Positions 45,070 to 56,777 are shown, numbered from the stretch's first letter. The stretch is 64,000 nt of DNA from Chlamydomonas sphaeroides (GCA_001662425.1 BDDC01000395.1:1467-65466), one strand, 5' to 3'. Translations and numbers: made by a program. Notes: a model not told the origin generated them from the letters alone.

Positions 45070-48000
45070 TTAGTAGGCGCCGAACACGACGCTGATGGCG
45101 TTGTCCAGGTCGCGCTTGGCGGCGGCAATCGCGTCGGCGCCCGGGGCCAGCTTGCGGGTCAGCTCCTGCGGTGAACGGCGAACACAAGCACGGCGGTTGG
45201 GGCGAAGCGCGCGTCTCGGCATCTACCGAGAGCACTAGCAGGAGGGAGGCCAGACGCAAACGGCACGGCTCCCTGCCGGCGCTTTGTTTACGCGCCAACG
45301 CCCTCCGACTGCAGCCGGCGCCTCCCCGCTTCCTCACCGTCATGCTGGCGGTGCCCTTCTTGACCAGGTCCACCCGGTCGCCCAGCTGCTTGACGTACAG
45401 GGCCAGCAGCGTGCTGCGCTTGGACAGCACGTCGCGGACCTGGCCCGCCACACGAGCGGAGCGGGACTCCACGGCCGCCAGCAGCGGCTTGACCTGCGCA
45501 GCACACCAGCAGCGGAAGGCGCACCGTGGAGCACGGTGAAGATGGCGACCAGGCAGGGGCCGACTAGCATCAGGGCCGAACTCAGCGCCACGAAAGCGGC
45601 AAGTCCTGGCGGGGTGGCCGCTCTCCATACGAAGCAGCAGGTTCGCTCCGTCCCCACCTTGTCCTCCAGGTCCTTGGGCAGCTTCCTACCGCAGCACACA
45701 CCAAGCCCGCTGCTGCTCCTCTACACCTAACGGACACCGGGGTCAACCACGCCCCACATGCCCCTGCCCTGCCACTCCCCACCTTGTCCTCCAGGTCCTT
45801 AAGCCGCTTCTCCACACCCGCGCGCTCGCGCTGCGCGGCGTCCACGTCGCCCGGCTCGCGCACGCCCGCGGTGGCCTTGGCCAGGCCCGACATGATGCTA
45901 GCCTCATCTGCGGGCCGAGGACGAGGACAGGCGTGTGATCAGATGCCCTAAGCATCTCGGCCTATCGCAGACCTCGCCACACATTCGTTGCATGTTGGGG
46001 AGCCCCCACTTCAAGCGCGCCGCCGGCTCGCATCCCCGCTTCGGATTGTGCGTGGTGCCAGCGTGCTTGGTCCAGATGCCCAACGGCCTCACCCTCCAGC
46101 AGCGACTGGATCTGCTCCATGTAGGTGGCCAGCACCTCCTTGTCGCGGGCGGCCGCCCACTTGTCGTCGCGCGTGATGGTGAAGTCCATGCGGTTGTACG
46201 CAATGAACGCCACGAACAGCGCGAAGAACACGCCAATCTGGGGAGGACAGCGGCAGCGGCAGCGGCGGGGGCGCACCGGATGCGGGGTGGTGGTGGTGAA
46301 AGTACAGCCAGCAGCCCCCCGCCCTCACCCCGCGCACGGCAACGAAAAGCACACAATGACTAGCGAGGTAAGGGGTGACGGGTTCAAGCTACGTCCGGCC
46401 TATGCGGAGAACTCGGCAGCACCAGGCGCACCAGCAGCACCGGCTCGCGCAGCTGGTGGATCAGGGGGAACGAGTAGTCGACGTGGAACTTGGCGGCATG
46501 CTCGGGGCTGATGTTGGCCTTCTTCAGGACCAGCACCGGGCGGCCGGTGGTGTCCAGGTAGGTGTACCTGGCGCGGTGGGGTTGCGTTGGGCGGGGCCGA
46601 GGTGAGGATGCTACGAAATCCGAGCGAGGTTTGAGCAGAATGAGCAGGACGCGGCAGCCCGACGCAGCGAAGCGCCGCCGGGAGGCCGGGCCGGCACTTC
46701 TGGGACGGGTGCTAGGCGCCCGCCGTCCCGCGACGCGAGCCTCACTTGACGTCAAACGACTTCTCCATGTCGTACGGCAGGCTGGCCTTGATGCCGGAGG
46801 AGCCCTCGGGCAGCACCACCTGACGGACGGCGGCCGTGCAAGGTAGGTTGCAGGGCATTAGTTGACAGCCGTGGGGGTCGTGGGATTCAGCCTCACCGCA
46901 TCCCGACGAGGCACGGCCGTGTCGAGTATCTCTGGCCCCCTCCCCTCGCCCTGCCGTTTGCTCCCCGACCCACCCGCACGGTCAGGTCCTCCACAAACAC
47001 GTCCTCCAGCGGCGTGCTGAGGTCCATGGTGAGCCGCCGCTTGCCCGACTTGGTGGCCGTCAGGAAGCCGGTGAGCGGGATGGAGTAGCCTGGGCGGCAG
47101 GGAGCCGGAAAGGGCGGGATCGTTGGTGAGGCGGTCAGGCGTGCGGGCGCAAACAGTTGCCAGGAGCGGGCGGCGGGTGTTGTGCGCGGGGCGCAAGCAG
47201 GGCCTGTTGTGGTCCTGCTCGGCAACAAAGACCTCTGCTGGCTTCATGGCTGGGTGGTTGCTCACCCAGGGTGAAGTCGACCTTCCAGCCACCCATGAGC
47301 GGGTAGCGCAGCTCAAAGTCCAGCACGGTCTGCCCCGGGGGTTGGTGGGCGGATGGGGGGAAGGAAACGGCACGCAGCAGACGTCGGGCAGGCACGAGAG
47401 GAGCTAGGTGTGGAGGCGGGTTGTATTGCTGCGTCGGCGGCCATGCCCTGTGCCCCGCTGCTCTGCGCCCAGCGGTGCCTTCCCCCTGCCCCGGTGCGCT
47501 CACCGACTGCAGCGTCTTGCGGGTGTTGGAGGAAGAGATGTTGCCGATGAGGTCCACGTAGTAGAGCGAACGGGCGGGGGCGGGCAGCAAGGCCTTGAGG
47601 TCCTGTTGGGGGCGCGAGCGGCGCGCGTGGGAGGACACGTAGGGGCGCAAGGCGGGTAAGGACAGGTGAGCATGCGGCCAGGGATGGATGCACTGGGGGG
47701 CCGACGTGTGGCAGCTGCGGTAGCATGAGGCGGGTGCCCGGGCTGGCTCCTCAGGGCCAGGTAGGCTGCTGGAGTGCGCTGCAAGCACTCTTCGGAGCGC
47801 GCATCGCATCAGCGCGGGGACAGCTTGCAGCAGCTGATGGGCGCGCGGCTCACCCTGAAGGAGTTGCCCTTGCCGTTGTGGGAGTGGGCGTACTTGAGGC
47901 GGCTGAAGGAGCCGGTGTGCTTGGCGCCCGAGTTCTTGATCTCGTACTTCTCCTCCACGTAGATGTTGCCCCAGTGCGACACCTCGATCTCCTTGACGTA

Positions 48001-49875
48001 CGAGATGATCTAACGTGTGTGTGGGGACCATCACGCGACAACAGCAACCGCTGGCCTCAAAGACGTGGACAACGGATGGAGAACAGCTAAAGGCATGCTA
48101 CCTTGCCAACGCAGTGACCCTGACCAGCGACATATGCACCAGACCGGCGAGATGGGTGAGGGCCCCAAACGACGTCCAGATTCCCGAAATCACTGGGGAA
48201 GACGGCATGCTCACGTGCTTGAAGGGCTTGTTGTTCTCAAAGTGCACTGACAGCTCCTGCACCGTGAACGGCTTGATGAGGTCGTACTTGCCGTACTTGA
48301 TCTTGTTGTCCGACTTGGAGGCGGGCTTCACGTCCTCAGTGAACGACTTGATGTTGCCCGAGGGCGTGATCACCTGCCGGCGCAAAACAGCGGCGGGTGG
48401 CGTCACGGTCGGCAGCGCATGGCGGCAGTGTGACGATAGGCTCGCATGGGCACGAGTTCTGACCGGCGTGACCAGCGGCAACAGAAAGACGCGAGGCCAG
48501 GGGACCTGGTCTCCAGGCTTCCGCCGACGGCGTCCTGACGACGAGCTGCTGACGAGTGTGCACGGCAGCACATTGCTCCGGATGCTGCTGCTGCTGTCGT
48601 GCTGCCAGGGGCCCGCCCGCCGGGCAAGCATGAACGATGCCGGGTCCGGGCCGCAGCACCCGCACACATGGGCGGCGCATGAGCTGCTTGAGACAGGCAG
48701 TTTCACCGCCACACGGGCGGAGTGTCCACGCCGCCGTCACGCTGGCGACCTGCAGCTGCTGCGCCTCGCCCGACCCCGCCGCCAGGGTGCCACGTGGCCT
48801 TGCCGGTGCTGCGGCGAGATCGCGCTCCACAACCGCTGCAGCCATGCCAGCACAAGCTGCAGCTCCTCGCACCGCCGCCAGCTGCCACATTTGGCCAAAC
48901 TCCGGCAAAGCAGGCCACTGGCTTGTGCTGCTGGAAGGCGCTCGCTCTTTTGCGGCGCCTGCGCTTGCCAGACGCCAGCAGCGCGAGCAAGCTCTGAAGA
49001 GTACCAGTCCCAAGATATCCTCGTGCGGATCCAGAGGACAGTAAGCAGTGATTTGGAAGCCCATAAAAAGGCCCCACGCACCTCGGTGGTCTGGGCCGAC
49101 ACCTGGTACGGCGACATGACATACAGGTTGCCCTTGAACAGCATCAGCTGCGTGTCCGTCTGCGTCTGCTCCACGGGGTACGGCGTCTGTGCCTTGGCCA
49201 GCACGGCCGTAACTGTGAAGCTGGTGGGCTCAGCAGAGGACAGCAGAGGGCTGCCGAGCTTGGCGGAGTGGCAGACCACGCCGGCCGGCGCGCCAGCGAC
49301 CGTGGTGGGGGTGACCTGCCGGAGGGGAGCGGCGCGAACGTGTGGCGATACCCGTCCGATCTAAGCCGAGCGATGCACTTAGATGGAGCCCAGTCCATGC
49401 TGAGGATGCACGGGCGGAACGCGCTCACACCGAGATGCCACATGCCCCTTCCGCTCACCTCGAGCACCTCCTTGGAAGAGGTCTCGGTGACCTGCGAGTC
49501 ACAAATGTTCAGCACTTTCGCAAATGGAAGCGGGCAACCGCCTAGCCAGCGAGCGACAGGGCGATCACCTTGAAGAACGAGAGCACAGCTCCGCCCGCCA
49601 GCGCCTGGCAGAACACGACATCGCTGACGGGGTGCTCGCCGATGTTCTTTGCCTTCACGGTCTCCGTGATGCGCGCAAACTGCGAGTTCAGGTTGATCTG
49701 CGCCGGCACGAAGCGAACCCGCACACGTTAGCTGATTGCCTTGTGAAGCTGCACACCAGCATCGTATAATGGCTGGCAGGGCTACCTTGCGATCAACGTT
49801 CTGCAGCTTAATGGTATCAGCGACCGCGCTGCCGGCCAGGGCCAGCAGCAGCGCAAGAGCTGCTAACCGAGCCAT
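45070..49875 (-). CDS. RPN1: Ribophorin I, oligosaccharyltransferase subunit 1
   Basis: Subunit of the ER oligosaccharyltransferase that moves the lipid-linked glycan to Asn of nascent proteins. Fifteen exons join in phase: 49786-49875, 49569-49697, 49459-49491, 49082-49315, 48215-48373, 47854-48009, 47504-47602, 47266-47329, 46974-47089, 46746-46819, 46432-46567, 46093-46237, 45783-45907, 45338-45493, 45070-45165; 603 residues, close to the 607 of human RPN1. A cleavable signal peptide (MARLAALALLLALAGSAVA) is followed by the lumenal domain with family motifs KEIEVSHWGNIYVEEKYEIK, SLYYVDLIGNISSS, LRYPLMGGWKVDFTLG, TVRVVVLPEGSSGIK and YTYLDTTGRPVLV. The single membrane span IGVFFALFVAFIAYNRMDF starts near residue 431, and a charged helical cytoplasmic tail follows. 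The start context CAAACATGG is strong. Exon 3 is only 33 bases. Confidence 0.96.
45651..45675. repeat. Copy of a ribophorin I exon end plus donor, inside the next intron
   Basis: These 25 bases are identical to 45776-45800, which cover the last codons of exon 13 (KDLEDK) and its GTGGGGA donor. The copy lies 125 bases further along the same transcript, in the intron 45494-45782. Confidence 0.85.
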
Positions 49876-50370
49876 GTTTGCAAAGTTGTAACGACACGGC
49901 GCAGCAACTGGGTTTGCGCGTCCTTGCGTGTCCTCTGCTATGTCGTACGCCGTGTCAAGGTGCCGACTTCCCCGTCGGCCCCCGTCGGCTCCCGATAAGC
50001 TTTCGTCAGCCACAAGCCCCGCAAAGCAGATACTCGCTCTGAAAGCCAGTACTATGGGCCCTCACGGGAAGACCACAAGCAAGTCAACCGGTCGGGAGCG
50101 GTGCGTGCAGGCAGGTGCAGGACGGTGCAGGGTGTGCCGGGGAGTTGGCGTCGTGAGCCAGACCTTACACCAAAGCAACACCACCTTGACCGTGAGGTCA
50201 ACTGATGTGCGTGGTGATATGGAGGGCACCACAGTAGGGAATGAACGGGAATGAGGGGAGTACTGTGCAGCAAGAGAGGGGCGTGATGGTTTTGCTCTCG
50301 CCGGAGTCGCTGGAGTTTTGGGGTCGCTGGAGTTTTGGTTAAAAGCTGTTTACTTTGTCGCACTTCCCGC
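49876..50370. promoter_or_regulatory. Divergent promoter between ribophorin I and the MYND gene
   Basis: The two start codons lie 495 bases apart and point away from each other. A 16-base direct repeat, GTCGCTGGAGTTTTGG, occurs at 50306-50321 and 50323-50338, about 30 bases before the MYND-protein start codon. No TATA box seen. Confidence 0.5.
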
Positions 50371-53300
50371 ATGGATCAGCTGCGCAGCTCGCTGGAGTCC
50401 CTGCTGCCGACGGCCTCAGCAGGATGCGGGTGGTTGCTAGCGGATTGGCCGAACGAGCAGCTGACTGCCGTGATGGGGGCGTGTGCACACGTCGTCGAGA
50501 CCGGGAGCTACAGCTTGTTGCATGCAGCGGATGCGCAGCAGCTAGCAGATCTTCTGAAAAGGCTGGGGGCTAGCGCTCAATCCAACCGGGGACCGCAGCT
50601 CTCCGCCGCGCTACCCGTCATCGCTGCGGCAGCGGTGCCCCCGCTCAGCCTGCGCTTCAGCCTCGTGCCGCTGTGGCTCCTGGTGCCCGAGCCCCCCGTG
50701 CAGTGCGTCAGCGCCGTGGCGGCGCTGGTGCAGCTCGTGCCGCCGCTGCTGGCCACTACCATGGCGACGCGCGGCATCGCCAACCCAACTGTCGCAGATG
50801 AGCCCGACTCCATCATCGTTATCGCACTCGCGATCACACAAGTCGGCTGCGACATCCTCAGCGTGGCCTTCCAGCAGACCACGGATGCGGCTGACAGGCC
50901 GCGCAGCCTTCTGACCTGGCTGCTGCCCCTGCTGCGCGACAGCGGCCTGCTGTCGAGCTGCTGCGCCGCCGTGCTGTGCGACTGCAGCGGTGTGTCGCCA
51001 GCGTCACGACCAGCCGTTGAGCGTGCGGCCGCCGAGTGCACGAGCACCCTGGTAAACACGCTCAAGCAGTTCGAGACGCGGCTGCAGGAGGACCTCGGAG
51101 CCCACCTCCAGCAGGGCGCATCGGGCCCGCTGCGAGGCACGATGCAGCTATTGCAGCTGTTGGCAGCGCCGCCCGTGCAGCGCCTGGCGCGAGCCGCCGC
51201 GGAGGCCTTCATCGCCTCGCTCGGAACCGCGCTGCCGCTGGGGCAGTCTGCCGAGGACTGGGACGCGTCCGACGACGCCGCGTTCGGCGACGCGGCGGCG
51301 GTGCGTGACGGGCAGCGGCTGCTGGAGCGCCTGCCATTCTCCCAGGGCCCGATCGCGTTGCTGTCCCTCGCAACGATACCGTGGCTGAGCGCCTTGCGGC
51401 TGCAGCTGACGGCTCTGCCGCCGCAGCTGCAGCCCCTCGCAGCGCCAGCGTCTCTGCCCATGCCGCCGCCGGCCGGCCCGGCCGCGCACCTGGTCGCCCG
51501 GCTGCTGCGCGCGCTGTGCCACTGGGAGGCGGCAGACGGCGGCGCCACGGGCAGCCGGCCAACCGGCGGTGGAGAGGGAGGTGCAGTCGCTGGCGGCGGC
51601 AGCGGGGAAGACCGGCGGCTTCGGCGCAAGGCAGCCATCGTGTATGCGTCGGCTGCGCACGCCGTGCTGGCACTCAAGTACGACGCTGACGTGCCTAGGG
51701 GCGACCGGCAGGCCCTGTGGCACCTGCCGCTCACGGCCGTGGCGTCGGCATGGGCAACGCAGCTGGCGCTTGGGCCGGTGTCGCAGTCCGTGTCGCAGTC
51801 CGCGCAACGGTCGGCCGAGGGTGGGCACGGCGCCTCCGGCTTGGACAGCGCCGCAGCCGACGGCCTGCTTGCCAGCGCTCTGTCCGCACTCTGCCGCGAG
51901 TGCGCCGTGAGCAGACGCGCATTCGACAACCCTGCGGCGACCCCTGCCCTGGGGTTCGGCGCCAGCCGCGTGATAGCTGGGGTGCTGCGCACGCCGCTGC
52001 CGTCGGCGCTGGAGCGACTGGTACGGGCTTGCCTCAGCGGGGCGCGGTGGGGCGGGGCCGCCGCCGGCGGCGGCAGCAGCGCGGCGACTTCGCAGCCCAC
52101 CGATGCGTATCCGGTCTGGAGCATCTGGTATCCGAGGATCGCCATCCACAGGCTGCGGCCTGCGGTCCTCGACAGCACCGGCGGCGGCCCGCAGCCGGGC
52201 TTCCAGCCGCAGCGCGACCTCGGTCCCCTGCTGACGTCCGCCAAGGCCGCCAACGCCGCCGCCGCGGCGCTGGAGGCGGCGGCGGCGCCCTCCGCTGGCG
52301 CGGCGCCGTCAGAGCGAGCGGGTCTCCGCCAGGTGTGGTTGGAAGTGCACCGCGTCCACGACCTGTCGTTCAGTGCAAGCCGCTTCGTGTCCAATGCCGC
52401 CGGCTTGGTGAACAGCCTAGTGGTCGGCGACGGCGCCCGGAGCACCTTCTACAGCATGCCGGAGTTCGAGGACATGCTCGGCGTGGTGCTGCCCGCCGTC
52501 TGCCGCTTCGCCACCGCCTACGCCGAGGCCCTGCCTGCGGCGCTGGAAGCCCACGCGGCGCTGGCCCGAGGCGCTGGGGCGGGCTCGGGGCCGCCGGATC
52601 CCGGCCTGCGGGCCAACTGGTGCAACGCGGCCTCCTACCTGGCCTTTGAGGCGGTGCAGGCCACCGAGATAGCTTGCGCGCTTGCGACCCACTTCCCGTT
52701 CCGGCGGCCGGGCCTGCTGCTGGCGGCTCAGCCGCAGCGGCTGCTGGCACTGCTAGGCTACGTGCAGCTGGCCGAGGCGGGCGGCGCAGTCGCGGCAAGA
52801 CGTAGTGACAAGGTGGCAGCCATGGTCATGAACATGGCGGTTGCCTTCGCCCAGATGCCGCTGCTCCGGCCGTACCTGCGCCGCTGGCTGGCGGCGGGCG
52901 GTGAGGGCGCTGGCGGCAGCGGCAGCTCAGTCGCCGTCGGTAGCCTGCCGGACCCGGTCGCCTACAAGCCGCTAGACGTGCCGCAGCTGCTGGCGCAGCT
53001 GCGGCGCTGGTCGCGTGGCGTGGCGGAGGCGGCAGCGTGCCTGGTGGCCGCCGCTCGCCGGGACGACGACGGGCTGCTGGAGCAGGTGGCGGGAAAGGTG
53101 TTCGTGGTGCTGCAATTTGCACCGGCCATGGGTGGCGTGTTCAGCCGGGACGAGGCCTGCCTCAGGCAGCTGAAGCAGCTGATGACCCGCCACGGGCTGA
53201 GCCCCGTGCCGCTGCCACCAGCCGAGCCGCCGGGCACCTTAGTTTCGGTGCCGCCGCCGCTGCCGCCCGCCGTGGCCGTGCCGCTGGAGCAGCAGCGGCT

Positions 53301-53505
53301 CTTCTGCCTACGCGTGTGCTGCGGCCCGGACTGCGCCAACTTCGAGGGCCCCAGCGAGCTCGGTCTCAACCTCAAGAAGTGCCTTCGCTGCCAGCTGGTA
53401 CGATACTGCGGCCCCGAGTGTCAGCGGCGGCACTGGAAGGCGGGCCACAAGGCCCAGTGCGGCAAGGGCCCGAGCGCCGAGGCGGATGCGGCTTTGAAAC
53501 GCTGA
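50371..53505 (+). CDS. Intronless protein with a C-terminal MYND zinc finger
   Basis: One open frame of 1044 residues starting at MDQLRSSLESLL, without any intron, unlike every other gene here. The C-terminus (residues about 983-1030) is a MYND finger, a two-zinc protein-binding module: CGPDC, KKCLRCQLVRYCGPECQRRH and WKAGHKAQC, with all expected Cys and His present (C1004, C1007, C1013, C1017, H1026, C1030). The first 980 residues are helical, Leu/Ala-rich, with Gly/Ala linkers, and match no family I know; an ARM/HEAT-like or otherwise helical scaffold is possible. Proteins of this plan, a long helical region ending in MYND, are common and often multicopy in Chlamydomonas relatives, with unknown function. 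A damaged copy of its 3' end lies 630 bases downstream. An antisense open frame over 50577-52445 is a shadow. Confidence 0.88.
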   Translation: MDQLRSSLESLLPTASAGCGWLLADWPNEQLTAVMGACAHVVETGSYSLLHAADAQQLADLLKRLGASAQSNRGPQLSAALPVIAAAAVPPLSLRFSLVPLWLLVPEPPVQCVSAVAALVQLVPPLLATTMATRGIANPTVADEPDSIIVIALAITQVGCDILSVAFQQTTDAADRPRSLLTWLLPLLRDSGLLSSCCAAVLCDCSGVSPASRPAVERAAAECTSTLVNTLKQFETRLQEDLGAHLQQGASGPLRGTMQLLQLLAAPPVQRLARAAAEAFIASLGTALPLGQSAEDWDASDDAAFGDAAAVRDGQRLLERLPFSQGPIALLSLATIPWLSALRLQLTALPPQLQPLAAPASLPMPPPAGPAAHLVARLLRALCHWEAADGGATGSRPTGGGEGGAVAGGGSGEDRRLRRKAAIVYASAAHAVLALKYDADVPRGDRQALWHLPLTAVASAWATQLALGPVSQSVSQSAQRSAEGGHGASGLDSAAADGLLASALSALCRECAVSRRAFDNPAATPALGFGASRVIAGVLRTPLPSALERLVRACLSGARWGGAAAGGGSSAATSQPTDAYPVWSIWYPRIAIHRLRPAVLDSTGGGPQPGFQPQRDLGPLLTSAKAANAAAAALEAAAAPSAGAAPSERAGLRQVWLEVHRVHDLSFSASRFVSNAAGLVNSLVVGDGARSTFYSMPEFEDMLGVVLPAVCRFATAYAEALPAALEAHAALARGAGAGSGPPDPGLRANWCNAASYLAFEAVQATEIACALATHFPFRRPGLLLAAQPQRLLALLGYVQLAEAGGAVAARRSDKVAAMVMNMAVAFAQMPLLRPYLRRWLAAGGEGAGGSGSSVAVGSLPDPVAYKPLDVPQLLAQLRRWSRGVAEAAACLVAAARRDDDGLLEQVAGKVFVVLQFAPAMGGVFSRDEACLRQLKQLMTRHGLSPVPLPPAEPPGTLVSVPPPLPPAVAVPLEQQRLFCLRVCCGPDCANFEGPSELGLNLKKCLRCQLVRYCGPECQRRHWKAGHKAQCGKGPSAEADAALKR

Positions 53506-54136
53506 CCTTGTGGCACGGTGCCTATCAAACGCACGAGCCGACGCAGGAGGTCTGGTGCATGCATTGTCGAATTCGTGTTGCATTGTCGGGTGTTGCGGGT
53601 GCGTGTGGGTGTTGCGGGTACGCTCAAGCAACGCAGGACGGCTGGTGCTTTTACAACCTCTGTCGCAGTGTCTGGTATGGCAGTGATGTTGCGCGAGGCC
53701 GTATGAGTGTGATGGGCTGGCATTCTGGTTGGCTGCGGTGTGGCTGCGGCCGGCCCTAAGCGGCCTGCGTCTTGATGACACGTGCCAGCTGCCTGTGCTA
53801 ATGTGAACATGGCCCGCCCAATTCTCCGGCTCCTGGTGTGGGAGGCGCCCGGCAAGTCGCCGCGCATGCTCGCCGGGGCCGCTGCCTGCAGCTAAGCCGC
53901 TGGCTGGCCTTGGAGCCTTGATGTTTTGGGTGCGGAGCCGGCAGCGCCCGTGCATGCGCCCACGGAGCACCAGCGAGGCGGTGGCTGCGCGATGGGCGCG
54001 GGGCGGATGGCAGGGCCGGCGGCGGGCCCGGTCAGGGTAGCGCAGCCGGCATCAGCAGGGCCGGCGGCGATGAGGCGGCCGGCGGCGGCGGGCGTGAGGT
54101 CGGCGCGACGGCGCAGGGGCCAGCGTGGCCCGGGCC
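53506..54136. other. Spacer between the MYND gene and its broken copy
   Basis: No gene and no TGTAA seen. It should hold the 3' untranslated region of the MYND-finger gene. Confidence 0.4.
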
Positions 54137-54701
54137 TTGGCGTGCCGCTGCTGCTGGCGCAGCTGCGCGCTGGTCGCGTGGCGTGGCGGAGGCGGCAGCG
54201 TGCCTGGTGGCCGCCGCTCGCCGCCGGGACGACTGCGACGACGTGCTGCTGGAGCAGGTGGCGCGGCGAGCGCTCGGTGTTATCCAAACTGCCTTGGAGG
54301 TGGGCGGCCCGCTGTGCCAGAACGAGGCCTGCCTGAAGCGCCTGAGGGAGCTGGTGGCCCGCCACGGGCTGAGCCCCCTGCCGCTGCCGCCAGCCGATCC
54401 ACCGGTCGCCCCGGTCCTGGTGCCGCCGCAGCTGCCGCGCGCCGTTGCCGTGCCGTTGGGGCAGCAGCGGCTATTCAGCCTTCGCATGTGCTGCGGCCCC
54501 GACTGCGCCAACTTCAAGGGCCCCCGCGAGGGCAGCACCAAGCTGAAGAATTGCTCCGGCTGTCAGCTGGTCCGGTACTGAGGCCCCGAGTGTCAGCGGC
54601 GGCAATGGCGGGCGGGGGTCACAGCAGCGAGTGCCAGCGGCGGGCGCCGCGTCGCCTTGGGGGGGCCGGTGCCGAGGCGACTTGGGGTGTTTGAAGCGTG
54701 T
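54137..54701 (+). pseudogene. Truncated, broken copy of the MYND-protein 3' end
   Basis: The stretch aligns with the last 190 or so codons of the gene at 50371-53505, from LLAQLR through AEAAACLVAAARR, ACLKRLRELVARHGLSPLPL, CCGPDCANFKGP to CSGCQLVRY. Two lesions are visible. One base is missing near 54163-54170, where the intact gene has CTGCGGCGCTGG and the copy CTGCGCGCTGG. A TGA at 54579-54581 replaces the TGC of the Cys that follows RY in the zinc finger. After it, similarity continues weakly (GAGTGTCAGCGGCGGCAATGG) and again near GCCGAGGCG at about 54675-54683. There is no copy of the first 850 codons. A partial tandem duplication followed by decay is the simplest reading; protein divergence shows it is not recent. 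Confidence 0.85.
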
Positions 54702-56777
54702 ACGGCAACTGCCTGCCGCAGCACGGCCGCCTTTGAGAGGCGGGCGCCACACAGCGGTGTGCGGGGAGCTGTCGAGACATGATTGTTGCGTCGACAATAA
54801 ATATTGTTCGAGACGTTTGCACACCGTTGCGTTGTCGTGGGTGGTCGGCGTTACCGTATTTTGATGCGGCGAACGTACAAGCTGTGGCCCTCTGGCAATG
54901 GGTCGTCGTCGGATTCGCACTGTGCAGTGGCGGCAGCCGCGGCTACAGGTGCTTCACGCTGCTGCCGGGTTGCGAGAGCGAGTCGAGGCACACCGGCCAG
55001 GGGCCACAGGTGCGCGAGGGGCCGGGAAGCGGAATCGCCGGCGGCGTGTGGGGCTTGGCGCTTTGTAGCGACGCGACAACGGCACCTGCAGCATGCCTTA
55101 CTACTCACCCGCTCCCTGCCTTGTTCCTGCGTGCCACCCCAGGCTATGAAGCCGCCCTGCCGCCCGGGCAACGCGGCAGCCCCGCACGGCTCTCAGCGCC
55201 GTCGGCCCGCAGCGTCGGCGGTGGTGCGGGCCGGGCCGCTGCGTGCTGCGCCTGGGCGGAAGCCGCCGGCGTCCCCGGACGCCCTGCCAACTCCATCCTC
55301 CCGCCTCACCCCACTCCTGTGCCAGCGGCGTGCGGCTGACGAGCCGTCGGGGCCACCGCTCGGGACCCAGGCGCTTGCCCACCGCCTCCGGTGCGTGCTG
55401 TGCCGCATGTGGAAGGAGCCAGCTGCGTGCAGCCCGGGGCGCGGTGGCTTGCAACAGCAGGCCCCGGCACGCCCCGGCGGTCGCTTGCTGGTACGCGCAT
55501 CATGAGCGAAGGGAGGATCGACCGGTGACCATACCGTGTGGCCCGCTCGCCGGCCCCTCCCGGTGCTGCGCAGGCGAGGCACTCGGGTGCCCTCCAATGA
55601 CAACCACGCTGGTTCTACAGTTACAAAGCCCTCCCGCGGCGCTACCTGCGCAGCCTCAGGCTGGGAGGGATGCTGGCGGCTGCCGGTGGCCCTCGCCGGG
55701 GACGCACGGCAGCGGCGCATCCTGCCTCATGGACTTGAAAAGGCGAGTGGCCGAAGGGGCGAGGAGCGCGGTAGTGGGATAGCAGGCTGGCTTTTTGTGG
55801 AATAAGAATGCATGGGGAAACACCTGCCTCTCCGACGGGTAGCAGGCAGGCTGGCTGGGGACGTTGGGTTTTGCATGATGCAATTTGCCGGTTGAGCGAA
55901 CGGCGGCGGCGCATGTGGCGGCTGTGGGGCCCCGCGGGGTTCCTGGGCCAGCAGGGTGTACGGTACTCAACAAGGCAGGCCGGGGTGGAGCGTGACACAC
56001 CTGAAATTTGCACGCGGCCCTGAGGTCGGGCTCGGCATGGCTTGGTGCTGCGTGGCGCGCAGCGGCTGTCGAGCGCTCGTGGCGGTGGGGCAGCGGCGTC
56101 GCGCGCTGGGTCGTTCCTCGCGGTGCAGGGAGGTGCAGGGGTGCCGGGCGCTGCGTGTGAGCGGCCGCCTGAGGCAGGAGCTGCCGGTCTCGCTCGCTGT
56201 GGGGAGGTGTGGGGGCGGGGGGCCCTTGGCGGCACGGCCCGCTGGCTCGATGGTGGTGCGGAGGGGGATGCGCTGCGGCGTGGAGGGTCATGGTTGGCGG
56301 GGCGGCTGGGGCGGCGGGGCATGCATACATGGGCTGCGATGGTGTTTTGGCTCAGCGCCCGGATGGATGGATGGATGGGCGGCTGCCTGCTGAGCAGCGC
56401 CGTGCTGCCGTCGTTGGTCTCGGATTCTCGGTTTCGTTAAAGAGGCGTGGCGTGTGTTACACCCTGGCGCACACACCACGCGCTCACGCTAGCGGAAGGG
56501 GCAGCGGGCTAAGAGGTATTAGACGTGGCATCAGATCGGGGGACGAGCAGGCGTTGGCGGACGGCATGGGCAGCAATGGATGGGAGTGACCCGCGGGTCA
56601 GCGGGTCGGTCGCAACGCAAGTCGTCGCACTTCTTCATATCTCGAGTGCAACTGCACCTACTGCTGTGAAGCCAACCCGTGCCGCCACTCGGCACGCACG
56701 TCACGACGCGCGTCCACCCTGACAGCGGTCCACACGTTCCGAGCCCTCGCTCGCTCCGTCTCGCTCGCTTCTTAGCC
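54702..56777. other. Intergenic, 2.1 kb, no gene recognised
   Basis: Several open frames on both strands, but none has a recognisable family, a splice chain or a good start. A small ATGG repeat lies near 56360-56378. The last few hundred bases should be the SDHB promoter. Confidence 0.45.

Noticed and set aside
50577..52445. Antisense open frame of 622 codons
   Set aside because: Shadow of the MYND-protein gene caused by high GC at third positions; composition is Ser/Arg/Cys-rich with no family.
54183..54581. Independent small MYND-finger gene
   Set aside because: The frame starts only at a GTG inside similarity to the upstream gene and ends at a TGA in place of a zinc-binding Cys; upstream similarity continues in another frame. 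It is a pseudogene.
55144..55505. Plus-strand frame starting MKPPCRPGNAA
   Set aside because: Arg/Pro/Ala-rich, no homology, frames of equal length on the other strand; typical chance frame in GC-rich DNA.
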